64,000 nt of DNA, from assembly GCA_949825025.1 (NCBI GenBank), contig OX463782.1, positions 40,664,709 through 40,728,708 on the forward strand, written 5' to 3'. The position numbers and the translations under genes were made by a program. Source of the DNA: Siphlonurus alternatus (Eukaryota; Arthropoda; Insecta; Ephemeroptera; Siphlonuridae). Under the pieces are notes generated by a model. The model was not told where the DNA came from and ran no database searches. It saw only the letters and a program-made list of their open reading frames with translations. Each line of letters opens with the position of its first letter. The first letter of the stretch is position 1. This document shows positions 8,090 through 20,770 of this stretch, piece after piece.

Positions 8090-11000
8090 CAACCAGCCCA
8101 ACCGGACCAAACAGGCCATCCAGCCAATCAGGCCATCCAGGCCAACCAGCCAACCAGGCCAACCTGGTCAACCAGGCCAATCAGACCAACCAGCCAACCA
8201 GCCCAACCAGCCCAACCAGACCAACCTGGTCAACCAGCCAACCGGGCCAACCAGGCCAACCAGGCCTACCAGACCAACCAGACCAACCAGACCAACCAGG
8301 CCAACCAAGCTTACCAGTCCTGCCAGGCTAACTTCCCCAAACCGGCCAACCAGCCATCAAGCCCAACCAGCCCAACCAGACCAACCAGGCCAACCAGCCA
8401 GCCAGCCCAACCAGACCAACCAGACCAAACAGGCCAACCAGGTCAACCAGGCCAACCAGGTCAACCAGGCCAAGAAGGGCAACCAGGCCAACTAGCCAAC
8501 CAGGCCAACCAGGGCAACCAGGCCAACTAGACAACCAGGCCAACCAGGCCAATCACACCAACCAGCCCAACCAGCCACACCAGGCCAACAAGGCCAACCA
8601 GCCCAACCAGGTTAACCAGGCCTATTAGACCAACCAGGCTCATCCGGCCAACCGGCACACCAGGCTTCCAGACCAACCAGACCAACCAGACCAACCGGTC
8701 CAACAAGGCCAACCAGGCCAACCAGACCAACCAGACCAACTTGGCTAACCAGGCCAACCTGGTCAACCAGGCCATCTAGGGCAACCAGAACAACCAGCCA
8801 ACCAGCCCAACCAGCCCAGCCAGGCTAACCTGGCCAACCAGGCAAACTCGGCCAACCGGACCCACCAGGCCTAACAAACCAGCCAGGCCAACCAGACCAA
8901 CCAGGCTAACCTTGCAAACCAGACCAACTCGGCCAACCGGACAAAATAGACCAACCGGGCCATCGAGGCCAGCTAGACCAACCAGACCAACCAGGCTAAC
9001 CAGGCCAACCTGGTCATCCTGGCCAACCTGGTCATCAAGGCCAACCAGGGTAACTAGGCCAACCAGCCAACCAGCCCAACCAGACCAACCAGACCAACCT
9101 GGTCAACCAGCAAACCAGGCCAACCAGGCCTACCAGACCAACCAGGCCAACCAAGCTTACCAGTCCTGCCAGGCTAACTTGCCCAACCAGACCAACTGGG
9201 CCAACCAGCCCAACCGGACAAAACAGGCCATCCAGCCAATAAGGCCATCCAGGCCAACTAGTCCAACCAAGCTAACCTGGCCTACTAGGCTAACTCGGCC
9301 AACTGGACCCACCAGGCCTACCAGACCATCTTAGCCAACCAGCCCAACCGGACCAAACAGGCCATCCAGCCAATCAGGCCATCCAGGCCAACCAGCCAAC
9401 CAGGCCAACCTGGTCAACCAGGCCAACCAGGGCAACCAGACCAACCAGCCAACCAGCCCAACCAGACCAACCAGACCAGCCTGGTCAACCAGCCAACCAG
9501 GCCAACCAGGCCAACCAGGCCTACCAGACCAACCAGGCTAACCAAACTTACCATTCCTGCCAGGCTAACTTGCCCAACCAGACCAACTGGGCCAACCAGC
9601 CCAACCGGACCAAACAGGCCATCCAGCCAATCAGGCCATCCAGGCCAACCAGCCAACCAGGCCAACCTGGTCAACCAGGCCAACCAGGGCAACCAGACCA
9701 ACCAGCCAATCAGCCCAACCAGCCAATCCAGACCAACCAGACCAACCTGGTCAACCAGCCAACCAGGCCAACCAGGCCAACCAGGCCTACCAGACCAACC
9801 AGGCTAACCAAACTTACCATTACTGCCAGGCTAACTTGCCCAACCAGACCAACTGGGCCAACCAGCCCAACCGGACCAAACAGGCCATCCAGCCAATCAG
9901 GCCATCCAGGCCAACCAGCCAACCAGGCCAACCTGGTCAACCAGGCCAACCAGGGCAACCAGACCAACCAGCCAACCAGCCCAACCAGCCCAACCAGACC
10001 AACCAGACCAACCTGGTCAACCAGCCAACCTGGCCAACCAGGCCTACCAGACCAACCAGACCAACCAGGCCAACCAAGCTTACCAGTCCTGCCAGGCTAA
10101 CTTCCCCAAACCGGCCAACCAGCCATCAAGCCCTACCAGCCCAACCAGACCAACCAGGCCAACCAGCCAGCCAGCCCAACCAGACCAACCAGACCAAACA
10201 GGCCAACCAGGTCAACCAGGCCAAGAAGGGCAACCAGGCCAAGAAGGACAACCAGGCCAACTAGCCAACCAGGCCAACCAGGGCAACCAGGCCAACTAGC
10301 CAACCAGGCCAACCAGGCCAATCACACCAACCAGCCCATCCAGCCACACCAGGCCAACAAGGCCAACCAGCCTAACCAGGTTAACCAGGCGTATTAGACC
10401 AACCAGGCTCATCCGGCCAACCAGGCCAACCAAGCTAATTAGGCCAACTTGTTCAACCAGGCCAACAAGGGCAACACGGCAAGCCAGGCCACCAGGTTAA
10501 CCAGGCTTCCAGACAAACCAGACCAACCAGACCAACCTGGTCAACCAGCCAACCAGGCCAACCAGGCCAACCAGGCCAACCAGGCCAACCAGGCCTACCA
10601 GACCAACCAGGCCAACCAAGCTTACCAGTCCTGCCAGGCTAACTTGCCCAACCAGACCAACTGGGCCAACCAGCCCAACCGGACAAAACAGGTCATCCAG
10701 CCAATCAGGCCATCCAGGCCAACTAGTCAAACCAAGCTAAATTGGCCTACTAGGCTAACTCGGCCAACTGGACCCACCAGGCCTACCAGACCATCTTAGC
10801 CAACCAGCCCAACCGGACCAAACAGGCCATCCAGCCAATCAGGCCATCCAGGCCAACCAGCCAACCATGCCAACCTGGTCAACCAGGCCAACCAGGGCAA
10901 CCAGACCAACCAGCCAACCAGCCCAACCAGCCCAACCAGAGCAACCAGATCAACCTGGTCAACCAGCCAACCGGGCCAACCAGGCCAACCAGGCTTACCA

Positions 11001-11374
11001 GACCAACCAGACCAACCAGGCCAACCAAGCTTACCAGTCCTGCCAGGCTAACTTCCCCAAACCGGCCAACCAGCCATCAAGCCCAACCAGCCCAACCAAA
11101 CCAACCAGGCTTACCAGCCAGCCAGCCCAACCAGACCAACCAGACCAAACAGGCCAACCAGGTCAACCAGGCCAAGAAGGGCAACCAGGCCAAGAAGGGC
11201 AACCAGGCCAACTAGCCAACCAGGCCAACCAGGGCAACCAGGCCAACTAGCCAACCAGGCCAACCAGCCAACCAGCCCAACCAGCCCAACCAGCCCAACC
11301 AGACCAACCAGGCCAACCAGGGCAACCAGGCCAACTAGCCAACCAGGCCAACCAGCCAACCAGCCCAACCAGCC
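8090..11374. repeat. 3.3-kb block, copy 1
   Basis: This segment repeats from 11,375 at offset 3,285, growing to 3,321 after 27 bp and then 9 bp are gained downstream. Both steps are whole nonamers. The order is H tail, H2, V1, M, H1, T, H, H (CCATTCCTGCC), H (CCATTACTGCC), H2, shortened V, N, H, T, H and H2. A private change lies near 9,240 (CCAATAAGG for CCAATCAGG). The left edge falls near 8,090, where CTAGGCCAACC meets CAGCCCAACC. Confidence 0.85.
10431..10510. repeat. N cassette (reference copy)
   Basis: This is an unusually divergent short segment: CCAAGCTAATTAGGCC, CTTGTTCAACC, CAACAAGGGCAACACGGC and AAGCCAGGCCACC, then GGTTAACC. It replaces the second half of a V cassette whose front (GCGTATTAG, CTCATCCGGCC) lies just upstream. 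Copies occur only near 10,431, 13,753, 17,058, 18,653, 24,054 and 25,649, all within 10-26 kb. N therefore marks a sub-family confined to that part of the array. It supplies some of the rare T-rich and CpG-bearing positions of the window. Confidence 0.8.
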
Positions 11375-14300
11375 CAACCAGCCCAACCGGACCAAACAGG
11401 CCATCCAGCCAATCAGGCCATCCAGGCCAACCAGCCAACCAGGCCAACCTGGTCAACCAGGCCAATCAGACCAACCAGCCAACCAGCCCAACCAGCCCAA
11501 CCAGACCAACCTGTTTAACCAGCCAACTGGGCCAACCAGGCCAACCAGGCCTACCAGACCAACCAGACCAACCAGACCAACCAGGCCAACCAAGCTTACC
11601 AGTCCTGCCAGGCTAACTTCCCCAAACCGGCCAACCAGCCATCAAGCCCAACCAGCCCAACCAGACCAACCAGGCCAACCAGCCAGCCAGCCCAACCAGA
11701 CCAACCAGACCAAACAGGCCAACCAGGTCAACCAGGCCAACCAGGTCAACCAGGCCAAGAAGGGCAACCAGGCCAACTAGCCAACCAGGCCAACCAGGGC
11801 AACCAGGCCAACTAGCCAACCAGGCCAACCAGGCCAATCACACCAACCAGCCCAACCAGCCACACCAGGCCAACAAGGCCAACCAGCCCAACCAGGTTAA
11901 CCAGGCCTATTAGACCAACCAGGCTCATCCGGCCAACCGGCACACCAGGCTTCCAGACCAACCAGACCAACCAGACCAACCGGTCCAACAAGGCCAACCA
12001 GGCCAACCAGACCAACCAGACCAACTTGGCTAACCAGGCCAACCTGGTCAACCAGGCCATCTAGGGCAACCAGAACAACCAGCCAACCAGCCCAACCAGC
12101 CCAGCCAGGCTAACCTGGCCAACCAGGCAAACTCGGCCAACCGGACCCACCAGGCCTAACAAACCAGCCAGGCCAACCAGACCAACCAGGCTAACCTTGC
12201 AAACCAGACCAACTCGGCCAACCGGACAAAATAGACCAACCGGGCCATCGAGGCCAGCTAGACCAACCAGACCAACCAGGCTAACCAGGCCAACCTGGTC
12301 ATCCTGGCCAACCTGGTCATCAAGGCCAACCAGGGTAACTAGGCCAACCAGCCAACCAGCCCAACCAGACCAACCAGACCAACCTGGTCAACCAGCAAAC
12401 CAGGCCAACCAGGCCTACCAGACCAACCAGGCCAACCAAGCTTACCAGTCCTGCCAGGCTAACTTGCCCAACCAGACCAACTGGGCCAACCAGCCCAACC
12501 GGACAAAACAGGCCATCCAGCCAATCAGGCCATCCAGGCCAACTAGTCCAACCAAGCTAACCTGGCCTACTAGGCTAACTCGGCCAACTGGACCCACCAG
12601 GCCTACCAGACCATCTTAGCCAACCAGCCCAACCGGACCAAACAGGCCATCCAGCCAATCAGGCCATCCAGGCCAACCAGCCAACCAGGCCAACCTGGTC
12701 AACCAGGCCAACCAGGGCAACCAGACCAACCAGCCAACCAGCCCAACCAGCCCAACCAGCCCAACCAGACCAACCAGACCAGCCTGGTCAACCAGCCAAC
12801 CAGGCCAACCAGGCCAACCAGGCCAACCAGGCCTACCAGACCAACCAGGCTAACCAAACTTACCATTCCTGCCAGGCTAACTTGCCCAACCAGACCAACT
12901 GGGCCAACCAGCCCAACCGGACCAAACAGGCCATCCAGCCAATCAGGCCATCCAGGCCAACCAGCCAACCAGGCCAACCTGGTCAACCAGGCCAACCAGG
13001 GCAACCAGACCAACCAGCCAACCAGCCCAACCAGCCAATCCAGACCAACCAGACCAACCTGGTCAACCAGCCAACCAGGCCAACCAGGCCAACCAGGCCA
13101 ACCAGGCCTACCAGACCATCCAGGCTAACCAAACTTACCATTACTGCCAGGCTAACTTGCCCAACCAGACCAACTGGGCCAACCAGCCCAACCGGACCAA
13201 ACAGGCCATCCAGCCAATCAGGCCATCCAGGCCAACCAGCCAACCAGGCCAACCTGGTCAACCAGGCCAACCAGGGCAACCAGACCAACCAGCCAACCAG
13301 CCCAACCAGCCCAACCAGACCAACCAGACCAACCTGGTCAACCAGCCAACCTGGCCAACCAGGCCTACCAGACCAACCAGACCAACCAGGCCAACCAAGC
13401 TTACCAGTCCTGCCAGGCTAACTTCCCCAAACCGGCCAACCAGCCATCAAGCCCTACCAGCCCAACCAGACCAACCAGGCCAACCAGCCAGCCAGCCCAA
13501 CCAGACCAACCAGACCAAACAGGCCAACCAGGTCAACCAGGCCAAGAAGGGCAACCAGGCCAAGAAGGACAACCAGGCCAACTAGCCAACCAGGCCAACC
13601 AGGGCAACCAGGCCAACTAGCCAACCAGGCCAACCAGGCCAATCACACCAACCAGCCCATCCAGCCACACCAGGCCAACAAGGCCAACCAGCCTAACCAG
13701 GTTAACCAGGCGTATTAGACCAACCAGGCTCATCCGGCCAACCAGGCCAACCAAGCTAATTAGGCCAACTTGTTCAACCAGGCCAACAAGGGCAACACGG
13801 CAAGCCAGGCCACCAGGTTAACCAGGCTTCCAGACCAACCAGACCAACCAGACCAACCTGGTCAACCAGCCAACCAGGCCAACCAGGCCAACCAAGCCAA
13901 CCAGGCCAACCAGGCCTACCAGACCAACCAGGCCAACCAAGCTTACCAGTCCTGAAAGGCTAACTTGCCCAACCAGACCAACTGGGCCAACCAGCCCAAC
14001 CGGACAAAACAGGTCATCCAGCCAATCAGGCCATCCAGGCCAACTAGTCAAACCAAGCTAAATTGGCCTACTAGGCTAACTCGGCCAACTGGACCCACCA
14101 GGCCTACCAGACCATCTTAGCCAACCAGCCCAACCGGACCAAACAGGCCATCCAGCCAATCAGGCCATCCAGGCCAACCAGCCAACCATGCCAACCTGGT
14201 CAACCAGGCCAACCAGGGCAACCAGACCAACCAGCCAACCAGCCCAACCAGCCCAACCAGAGCAACCAGATCAACCTGGTCAACCAGCCAACCGGGCCAA

Positions 14301-14650
14301 CCAGGCCAACCAGGCTTACCAGACCAACCAGACCAACCAGACCAACCAGGCCAACCAAGCTTACCAGTCCTGCCAGGCTAACTTCCCCAAACCGGCCAAC
14401 CAGCCATCAAGCCCAACCAGCCCAACCAAACCAACCAGGCTTACCAGCCAGCCAGCCCAACCAGACCAACCAGACCAAACAGGCCAACCAGGTCAACCAG
14501 GCCAAGAAGGGCAACCAGGCCAAGAAGGGCAACCAGGCCAACTAGCCAACCAGGCCAACCAGGGCAACCAGGCCAACTAGCCAACCAGGCCAACCAGCCA
14601 ACCAGCCCAACCAGCCCAACCAGCCCAACCAGACCAACCAGGCCAACCAG
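11375..14650. repeat. 3.3-kb block, copy 2
   Basis: This is the partner of 8,090-11,374. Private changes include CCTGTTTAACC near 11,511, CCAACTGGGCC near 11,524, CCATCCAGG near 13,117 and CCTGAAAGGC near 13,952 (other copies CCTGCCAGGC). Near 14,650 it reads AGGGTACCCAGG where copy 1 reads AGGGCAACCAGG. From there the sequence continues like 7,705 onward, so 7.7-14.6 kb acts as a larger 6,946-bp period. Confidence 0.85.
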
Positions 14651-16398
14651 GGTACCCAGGCCAACTAGCCAACCAGGCCAACAAGGCTAACCTGGCCTAT
14701 TAGACCAACCAGACCAACCAGGCTCACCCGGCCAACCGGGCCCACCAGACTTCCAGACCAACCAGACCAACCGGGATAACCAGGCCAACCAGGCCAACCA
14801 GACCAACCAGACCAACCAGACCAACCAGGCTAACCAGGCCAACCTGGTCAACCAGGCCAACCAGGGCAACCAGACCAACCAGCCAACCAGCCCAACCAGC
14901 CAATCTAGACCAACCTGGTCAACCTGCCAACCAGGCCAACCAGGCCATCCAGGCCAACCAGGCCTACCAGACCAACCAGGCTAACCAAACTTACCATTCC
15001 TGCCAGGCTAACTTGCCCAACCAGACCAACTAGGCCAACCAGCCCAACCGGACCAAACAGGCCATCCAGCCAATCAGGCCATCCAGGCCAACCAGCCAAC
15101 CAGGCCAACCTGGTCAACCAGGCCAATCAGACCAACCAGCTAACCAGCCCAACCAGCCCAACCAGACCAACCTGGTCAACCAGCCAACCGGGCCAACCAG
15201 GCCAACCAGGCCTACCAGACCAACCAGACCAACCAGACCAACCAGGCCAACCAAGCTTACCAGTCCTGCCAGGCTAACTTCCCCAAACCGGCCAACCAGC
15301 CATCAAGCCCAACCAGCCCAACCAGACCAACCAGGCCAACCAGCCAGCCAGCCCAACCAGACCAACCAGACCAAACAGGCCAACCAGGTCAACCAGGCCA
15401 ACCAGGTCAACCAGGCCAAGAAGGGCAACCAGGCCAACTAGCCAACCAGGCCAACCAGGGCAACCAGGCCAACTAGCCAACCAGGCCAACCAGGCCAATC
15501 ACACCAACCAGCCCAACCAGCCACACCAGGCCAACAAGGCCAACCAGCCCAACCAGGTTAACCAGGCCTATTAGACCAACCAGGCTCATCCGGCCAACCG
15601 GCACACCAGGCTTCCAGACCAACCAGACCAACCAGACCAACCGGTCCAACAAGGCCAACCAGGCCAACCAGACCAACCAGACCAACTTGGCTAACCAGGC
15701 CAACCTGGTCAACCAGGCCATCTAGGGCAACCAGAACAACCAGCCAACCAGCCCAACCAGCCCAGCCAGGCTAACCTGGCCAACCAGGCAAACTCGGCCA
15801 ACCGGACCCACCAGGCCTAACAAACCAGCCAGGCCAACCAGACCAACCAGGCTAACCTTGCAAACCAGACCAACTCGGCCAACCGGACAAAATAGACCAA
15901 CCGGGCCATCGAGGCCAGCTAGACCAACCAGACCAACCAGGCTAACCAGGCCAACCTGGTCATCCTGGCCAACCTGGTCATCAAGGCCAACCAGGGTAAC
16001 TAGGCCAACCAGCCAACCAGCCCAACCAGACCAACCAGACCAACCTGGTCAACCAGCAAACCAGGCCAACCAGGCCTACCAGACCAACCAGGCCAACCAA
16101 GCTTACCAGTCCTGCCAGGCTAACTTGCCCAACCAGACCAACTGGGCCAACCAGCCCAACCGGACAAAACAGGCCATCCAGCCAATCAGGCCATCCAGGC
16201 CAACTAGTCCAACCAAGCTAACCTGGCCTACTAGGCTAACTCGGCCAACTGGACCCACCAGGCCTACCAGACCATCTTAGCCAACCAGCCCAACCGGACC
16301 AAACAGGCCATCCAGCCAATCAGGCCATCCAGGCCAACCAGCCAACCAGGCCAACCTGGTCAACCAGGCCAACCAGGGCAACCAGACCAACCAGCCAA
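14651..16398. repeat. Second copy of 7,705-9,452 (offset 6,946)
   Basis: The segment carries S (14,687-14,878), an H with GACCAACTAGGCC, H2, V1 (15,473-15,721), M, H1, T and an H. It tracks 7,705-9,452 at a constant offset of 6,946, with a few changes such as CCTGCCAACC near 14,922. At about 16,398 the offset drops to 6,627. About 319 bp, roughly one H copy, is missing, and the break falls between identical CCAACC units. Confidence 0.82.
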
Positions 16399-17886
16399 CC
16401 AGGCCAACCAGGCCTACCAGACCAACCAGGCTAACCAAACTTACCATTACTGCCAGGCTAACTTGCCCAACCAGACCAACTGGGCCAACCAGCCCAACCG
16501 GACCAAACAGGCCATCCAGCCAATCAGGCCATCCAGGCCAACCAGCCAACCAGGCCAACCTGGTCAACCAGGCCAACCAGGGCAACCAGACCAACCAGCC
16601 AACCAGCCCAACCAGCCCAACCAGACCAACCAGACCAACCTGGTCAACCAGCCAACCTGGCCAACCAGGCCTACCAGACCAACCAGACCAACAAGGCCAA
16701 CCAAGCTTACCAGTCCTGCCAGGCTAACTTCCCCAAACCGGCCAACCAGCCATCAAGCCCTACCAGCCCAACCAGACCAACCAGGCCAACCAGCCAGCCA
16801 GCCCAACCAGACCAACCAGACCAAACAGGCCAACCAGGTCAACCAGGCCAAGAAGGGCAACCAGGCCAAGAAGGACAACCAGGCCAACTAGCCAACCAGG
16901 CCAACCAGGGCAACCAGGCCAACTAGCCAACCAGGCCAACCAGGCCAATCACACCAACCAGCCCATCCAGCCACACCAGGCCAACAAGGCCAACCAGCCT
17001 AACCAGGTTAACCAGGCGTATTAGACCAACCAGGCTCATCCGGCCAACCAGGCCAACCAAGCTAATTAGGCCAACTTGTTCAACCAGGCCAACAAGGGCA
17101 ACACGGCAAGCCAGGCCACCAGGTTAACCAGGCTTCCAGACCAACCAGACCAACCAGACCAACCTGGTCAACCAGCCAACCAGGCCAACCAGGCCAACCA
17201 GGCCAACCAGGCCAACCAGGCCTACCAGACCAACCAGGCCAACCAAGCTTACCAGTCCTGCCAGGCTAACTTGCCCAACCAGACCAACTGGGCCAACCAG
17301 CCCAACCGGACAAAACAGGTCATCCAGCCAATCAGGCCATCCAGGCCAACTAGTCAAACCAAGCTAAATTGGCCTACTAGGCTAACTCGGCCAACTGGAC
17401 CCACCAGGCCTACCAGACCATCTTAGCCAACCAGCCCAACCGGACCAAACAGGCCATCCAGCCAATCAGGCCATCCAGGCCAACCAGCCAACCATGCCAA
17501 CCTGGTCAACCAGGCCAACCAGGGCAACCAGACCAACCAGCCAACCAGCCCAACCAGCCCAACCAGAGCAACCAGATCAACCTGGTCAACCAGCCAACCG
17601 GGCCAACCAGGCCAACCAGGCTTACCAGACCAACCAGACCAACCAGACCAACCAGGCCAACCAAGCTTACCAGTCCTGCCAGGCTAACTTCCCCAAACCG
17701 GCCAACCAGCCATCAAGCCCAACCAGCCCAACCAAACCAACCAGGCTTACCAGCCAGCCAGCCCAACCAGACCAACCAGACCAAACAGGCCAACCAGGTC
17801 AACCAGGCCAAGAAGGGCAACCAGGCCAAGAAGGGCAACCAGGCCAACTAGCCAACCAGGCCAACCAGGGCAACCAGGCCAACTAG
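16399..17886. repeat. Partial third copy of the 3.3-kb block
   Basis: The distal half of the 3.3-kb block (13,093-14,580) repeats here at offset 3,306: H with CCATTACTGCC, H2, shortened V, N, H, T, H and H2. The segment is also the start of the 6.0-kb stretch that recurs from 23,395. After 17,886 it continues into a V5 cassette instead of the KpnI/S cassette. Confidence 0.82.
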
Positions 17887-18130
17887 CCAACCAGGCCAAC
17901 CAGGCCAATCACACCAACCAGCCCATCCAGCCACACCAGGCCAACAAGGCCAACCAGCCTAACCAGGTTAACCAGGCGTATTAGACCAACCAGGCTCCTC
18001 CGGCCAACCGGGCCCACCAGGCTTCCAGACCAACCAGACCAACTAGACCAACCGGGCCAACAAGGCCAACCAGGCCAACCAGACCAACCAGACCAACCAG
18101 GCCAACCTGGTCAACCAGGCCAACTAGGGC

Positions 18131-18236
18131 AACCAGAACAACCAGCCAACCAGCCCAACCAGCCCAACCAGGCTAACCTGGCCAACCAGAACAACCAGCC
18201 AACCAGCCCAACCAGCCCAACCAGGCTAACCTGGCC
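18131..18236. repeat. 53-bp tandem duplication
   Basis: The stretch starting AACCAGAACAACCAGCC at 18,131 repeats at 18,184, both copies running on to GGCTAACCTGGCC. The period of 53 is not a multiple of nine because the unit contains an 8-bp repeat. The same duplication appears near 25,127-25,232, so it predates the 7-kb duplication. Confidence 0.8.
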
Positions 18237-20454
18237 AACCAGGCAAACTCGGCCAACCGGACCCACCAGGCCTAACAGACCAGCCAGGCCAACCAGACCA
18301 ACCAGGCTAACCTTGCGAACCAGACCATCTCGGCCAACCGGACAAAATAGACAAACCGGGCCATCGAGGCCAGTTAGACCAACCAGACCAACCAGGCTAA
18401 CCAGGCCAACCTGGTCATCCAGGCCAACCAGGGCAACCAGGCCAACCAGCCCAACTAGACTAACTTGGTCAACCAGCCAACCGGGCCAACCAGGCCAACC
18501 AGGCCTACCAGACCAACCAGACCAACCAAGCCAACCAAGCTTACCAGTCCTGCCAGGCTAACTTGCAAAAACCAGGCCAACCAGACCAACCAGGCCAACC
18601 AGCCAACCAGCCCAACCAGCCCAACCAGGCCAAACAGGCCAACCAGGCCAACCAAGCTAATTAGGCCAACTTGTTCAACCAGGCTAACCAGGGCAACACG
18701 GCAAGCCAGGCCACCAGGTTAACCAGGCTTCCAGACCAACCAGACCAACCGGGCCAACCAGGCCAACCGGGCCAACCAGACCAACCACACCAACGAGGTC
18801 AACCAGCCCAACCAGCCACACCAGGCCAACAAGGCCAACCAGCCCAACCAGGCCAACCAAACTAACTCGGCCAACCGGACCCACCGGGCCTACCAGACCA
18901 ACCAAGCTAACCAGGCCAACCTGGCCAACCAGGCTAACCTGGCCAACTAGACTAACTCGGCCAACCAACCCAACCAGCCCATCCAGGCCAACCAGCCAAC
19001 CAGGCCAACCTGGTCAACCAGGGCAACCAGACCAACCAGCCAACCAGCCCAACCAGCCCAACCAGACCAACGAGAACAACCTGGTCAACCAGCCAACCTG
19101 GCCAACCAGGCCTACCAGACCAACCAGACCAACCAGGCCAACCAAGCTTACCAGTCCTGCCAGGCTAACTTCCCCAAACCGGCCAACCAGCCATCAAGCC
19201 CTACCAGCCCAACCAGACCAACCAGGCCAACCAGCCAGCCAGCCCAACCAGACCAACCAGACCAAACAGGACAACCAGGTCAACCAGGCCAACCAGGTCA
19301 ACCAGGCCAAGAAGGGCAACCAGGCCAACTAGCCAACCAGGCCAACCAGGGCAACCAGGCCAACTAGCCAACCAGGCCAACCAGGCCAATCACACCAACC
19401 AGCCCAACCCGCCACACCAGGCCAACAAGGCCAACCAGCCCAACCAGGTTAACCAGGCGTATTAGACCAACCAGGCTCATCCAGCCAACCGGGCCCACCA
19501 GGCTTCCAGACCAACCAGACCAACCAGACCAACCGGGCCAACAAGGCCAACCAGGCCAACCAGACCAACCTGACCAACTTGGCTAACCAGGCCAACCTGG
19601 TCAACCAGGCCATCTAGGGCAACCAGAACAACCAGCCAACCAGCCCAACCAGCCCAACCAGGCTAACCAGGCCAACCTGGTCATCCTGGCCAACCTGGTC
19701 ATCCAGGCCAACCAGGGTAACCAGGCCAACCAGCCAACCAGCCCAACCAGACCAACCTGGTCAACCAGCCAACCGGGCCAACCAGGCCAACCAGGCCTAC
19801 CAGACCAACCAGACCAACCAGACCAACCAGACCAACTAGGCCAACCAAGCTTACCAGTCCTGCCAGGCTAACTTGCCCAACCAGGGCAACCAGCCCAACC
19901 AGCCCAACCAGACCAACCAGGCCAACCAGCCCAACCAGACCAACCAGGCCAACCAGGTCAACCAGGCCAACTAGCCAACCAGGCCAACCAGGCCAACCAA
20001 GCCAACCAGCCAACCAGCCCAACCAGCCCAACCAGACCAACCAGGCCAACCAGCCCAACCAGACCAACCAGACCAAACAGGCCAACCAGGTCAACCAGGC
20101 CAACCAGGGCAACCAGGCCAAGAAGGGCAACCAGGCCAACTAGCCAACCAGGCCAACAAGGGCAACCAGGCCAACTAGCCAACCAGGCCAACCAGGCCAA
20201 TCACACCAACCAGCCCAACAAGCCACACCAGGCCAACAAGGCCAACCAGCCCAACCAGGTTAACCAGGCGTATTAGACCAACCAGGCTCATCCGGCCAAC
20301 CGGGCCCACCAGGCTTCCAGACCAACCAGACCAACCAGACCAACCGGGCCAACAAGGCCAACCAGGCCAACCAGACCAACCAGACCAACCAGGCTAACCA
20401 AACCAACCTGGTCAACCAGACCAACTAGGGCAGCCAGAACAACCAGCCAACCAG

Positions 20455-20590
20455 CCCAACCAGGCTAACCTTGCGAACCAGACCAACTCGGCCAACCGGA
20501 CAAAATAGACCAACCGGGCCATCGAGGCCAGCTAGACCAACCAGACCAACCAGGCTAACCAGGCCAACCTGGTCATCCAGGCCAACCAGG
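20455..20590. repeat. Truncated M cassette
   Basis: M begins here directly at GGCTAACCTTGCGAACC. The CCCAGCCAGG opening and the AAACTCGGCC and CCTAACAAACC sections are missing. The rest (CGGACAAAATAGACC, GCCATCGAGG, GCCAGCTAGACC, CCTGGTCATCC) is intact, but it has one TGGTCATCC unit instead of two. A matching truncated copy is at about 27,441. Confidence 0.8.
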
Positions 20591-20770
20591 GCAACCAGGC
20601 CAACCAGCCAACCAGACCAACCAGACTAACCTGGTCAACCAGCCAACCGGGACAACCAGGCTTACCAGTCCTGCCAGGCTAACTTGCCCAACCAGGCCAA
20701 CCAGCCCAACCAGCCCAACCAGGCCAACCAGCCCAACCAGACAACCAGGTCAACCAGGCCAACTAGCCAA

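Larger units (their letters stand above)
17887..20770. repeat. Divergent module (V5, M, N, V6, V7, truncated M)
   Basis: The cassettes here are least like the rest of the array. V5 (from about 17,890) has CTCCTCCGGCC and CCGGGCCCACC. M (landmark 18,313) has GACCATCTCGGCC and AGACAAACCGGGCC. An N follows, then CCACACCAACGAGG near 18,785 and CCAACGAGAACAACC near 19,070. V6 (from about 19,376) has CAACCCGCC, and V7 (from about 20,190) has CCCAACAAGCC. The module occurs twice, again at 24,883-27,757, and nowhere else in the window. No gene is seen. Confidence 0.8.
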
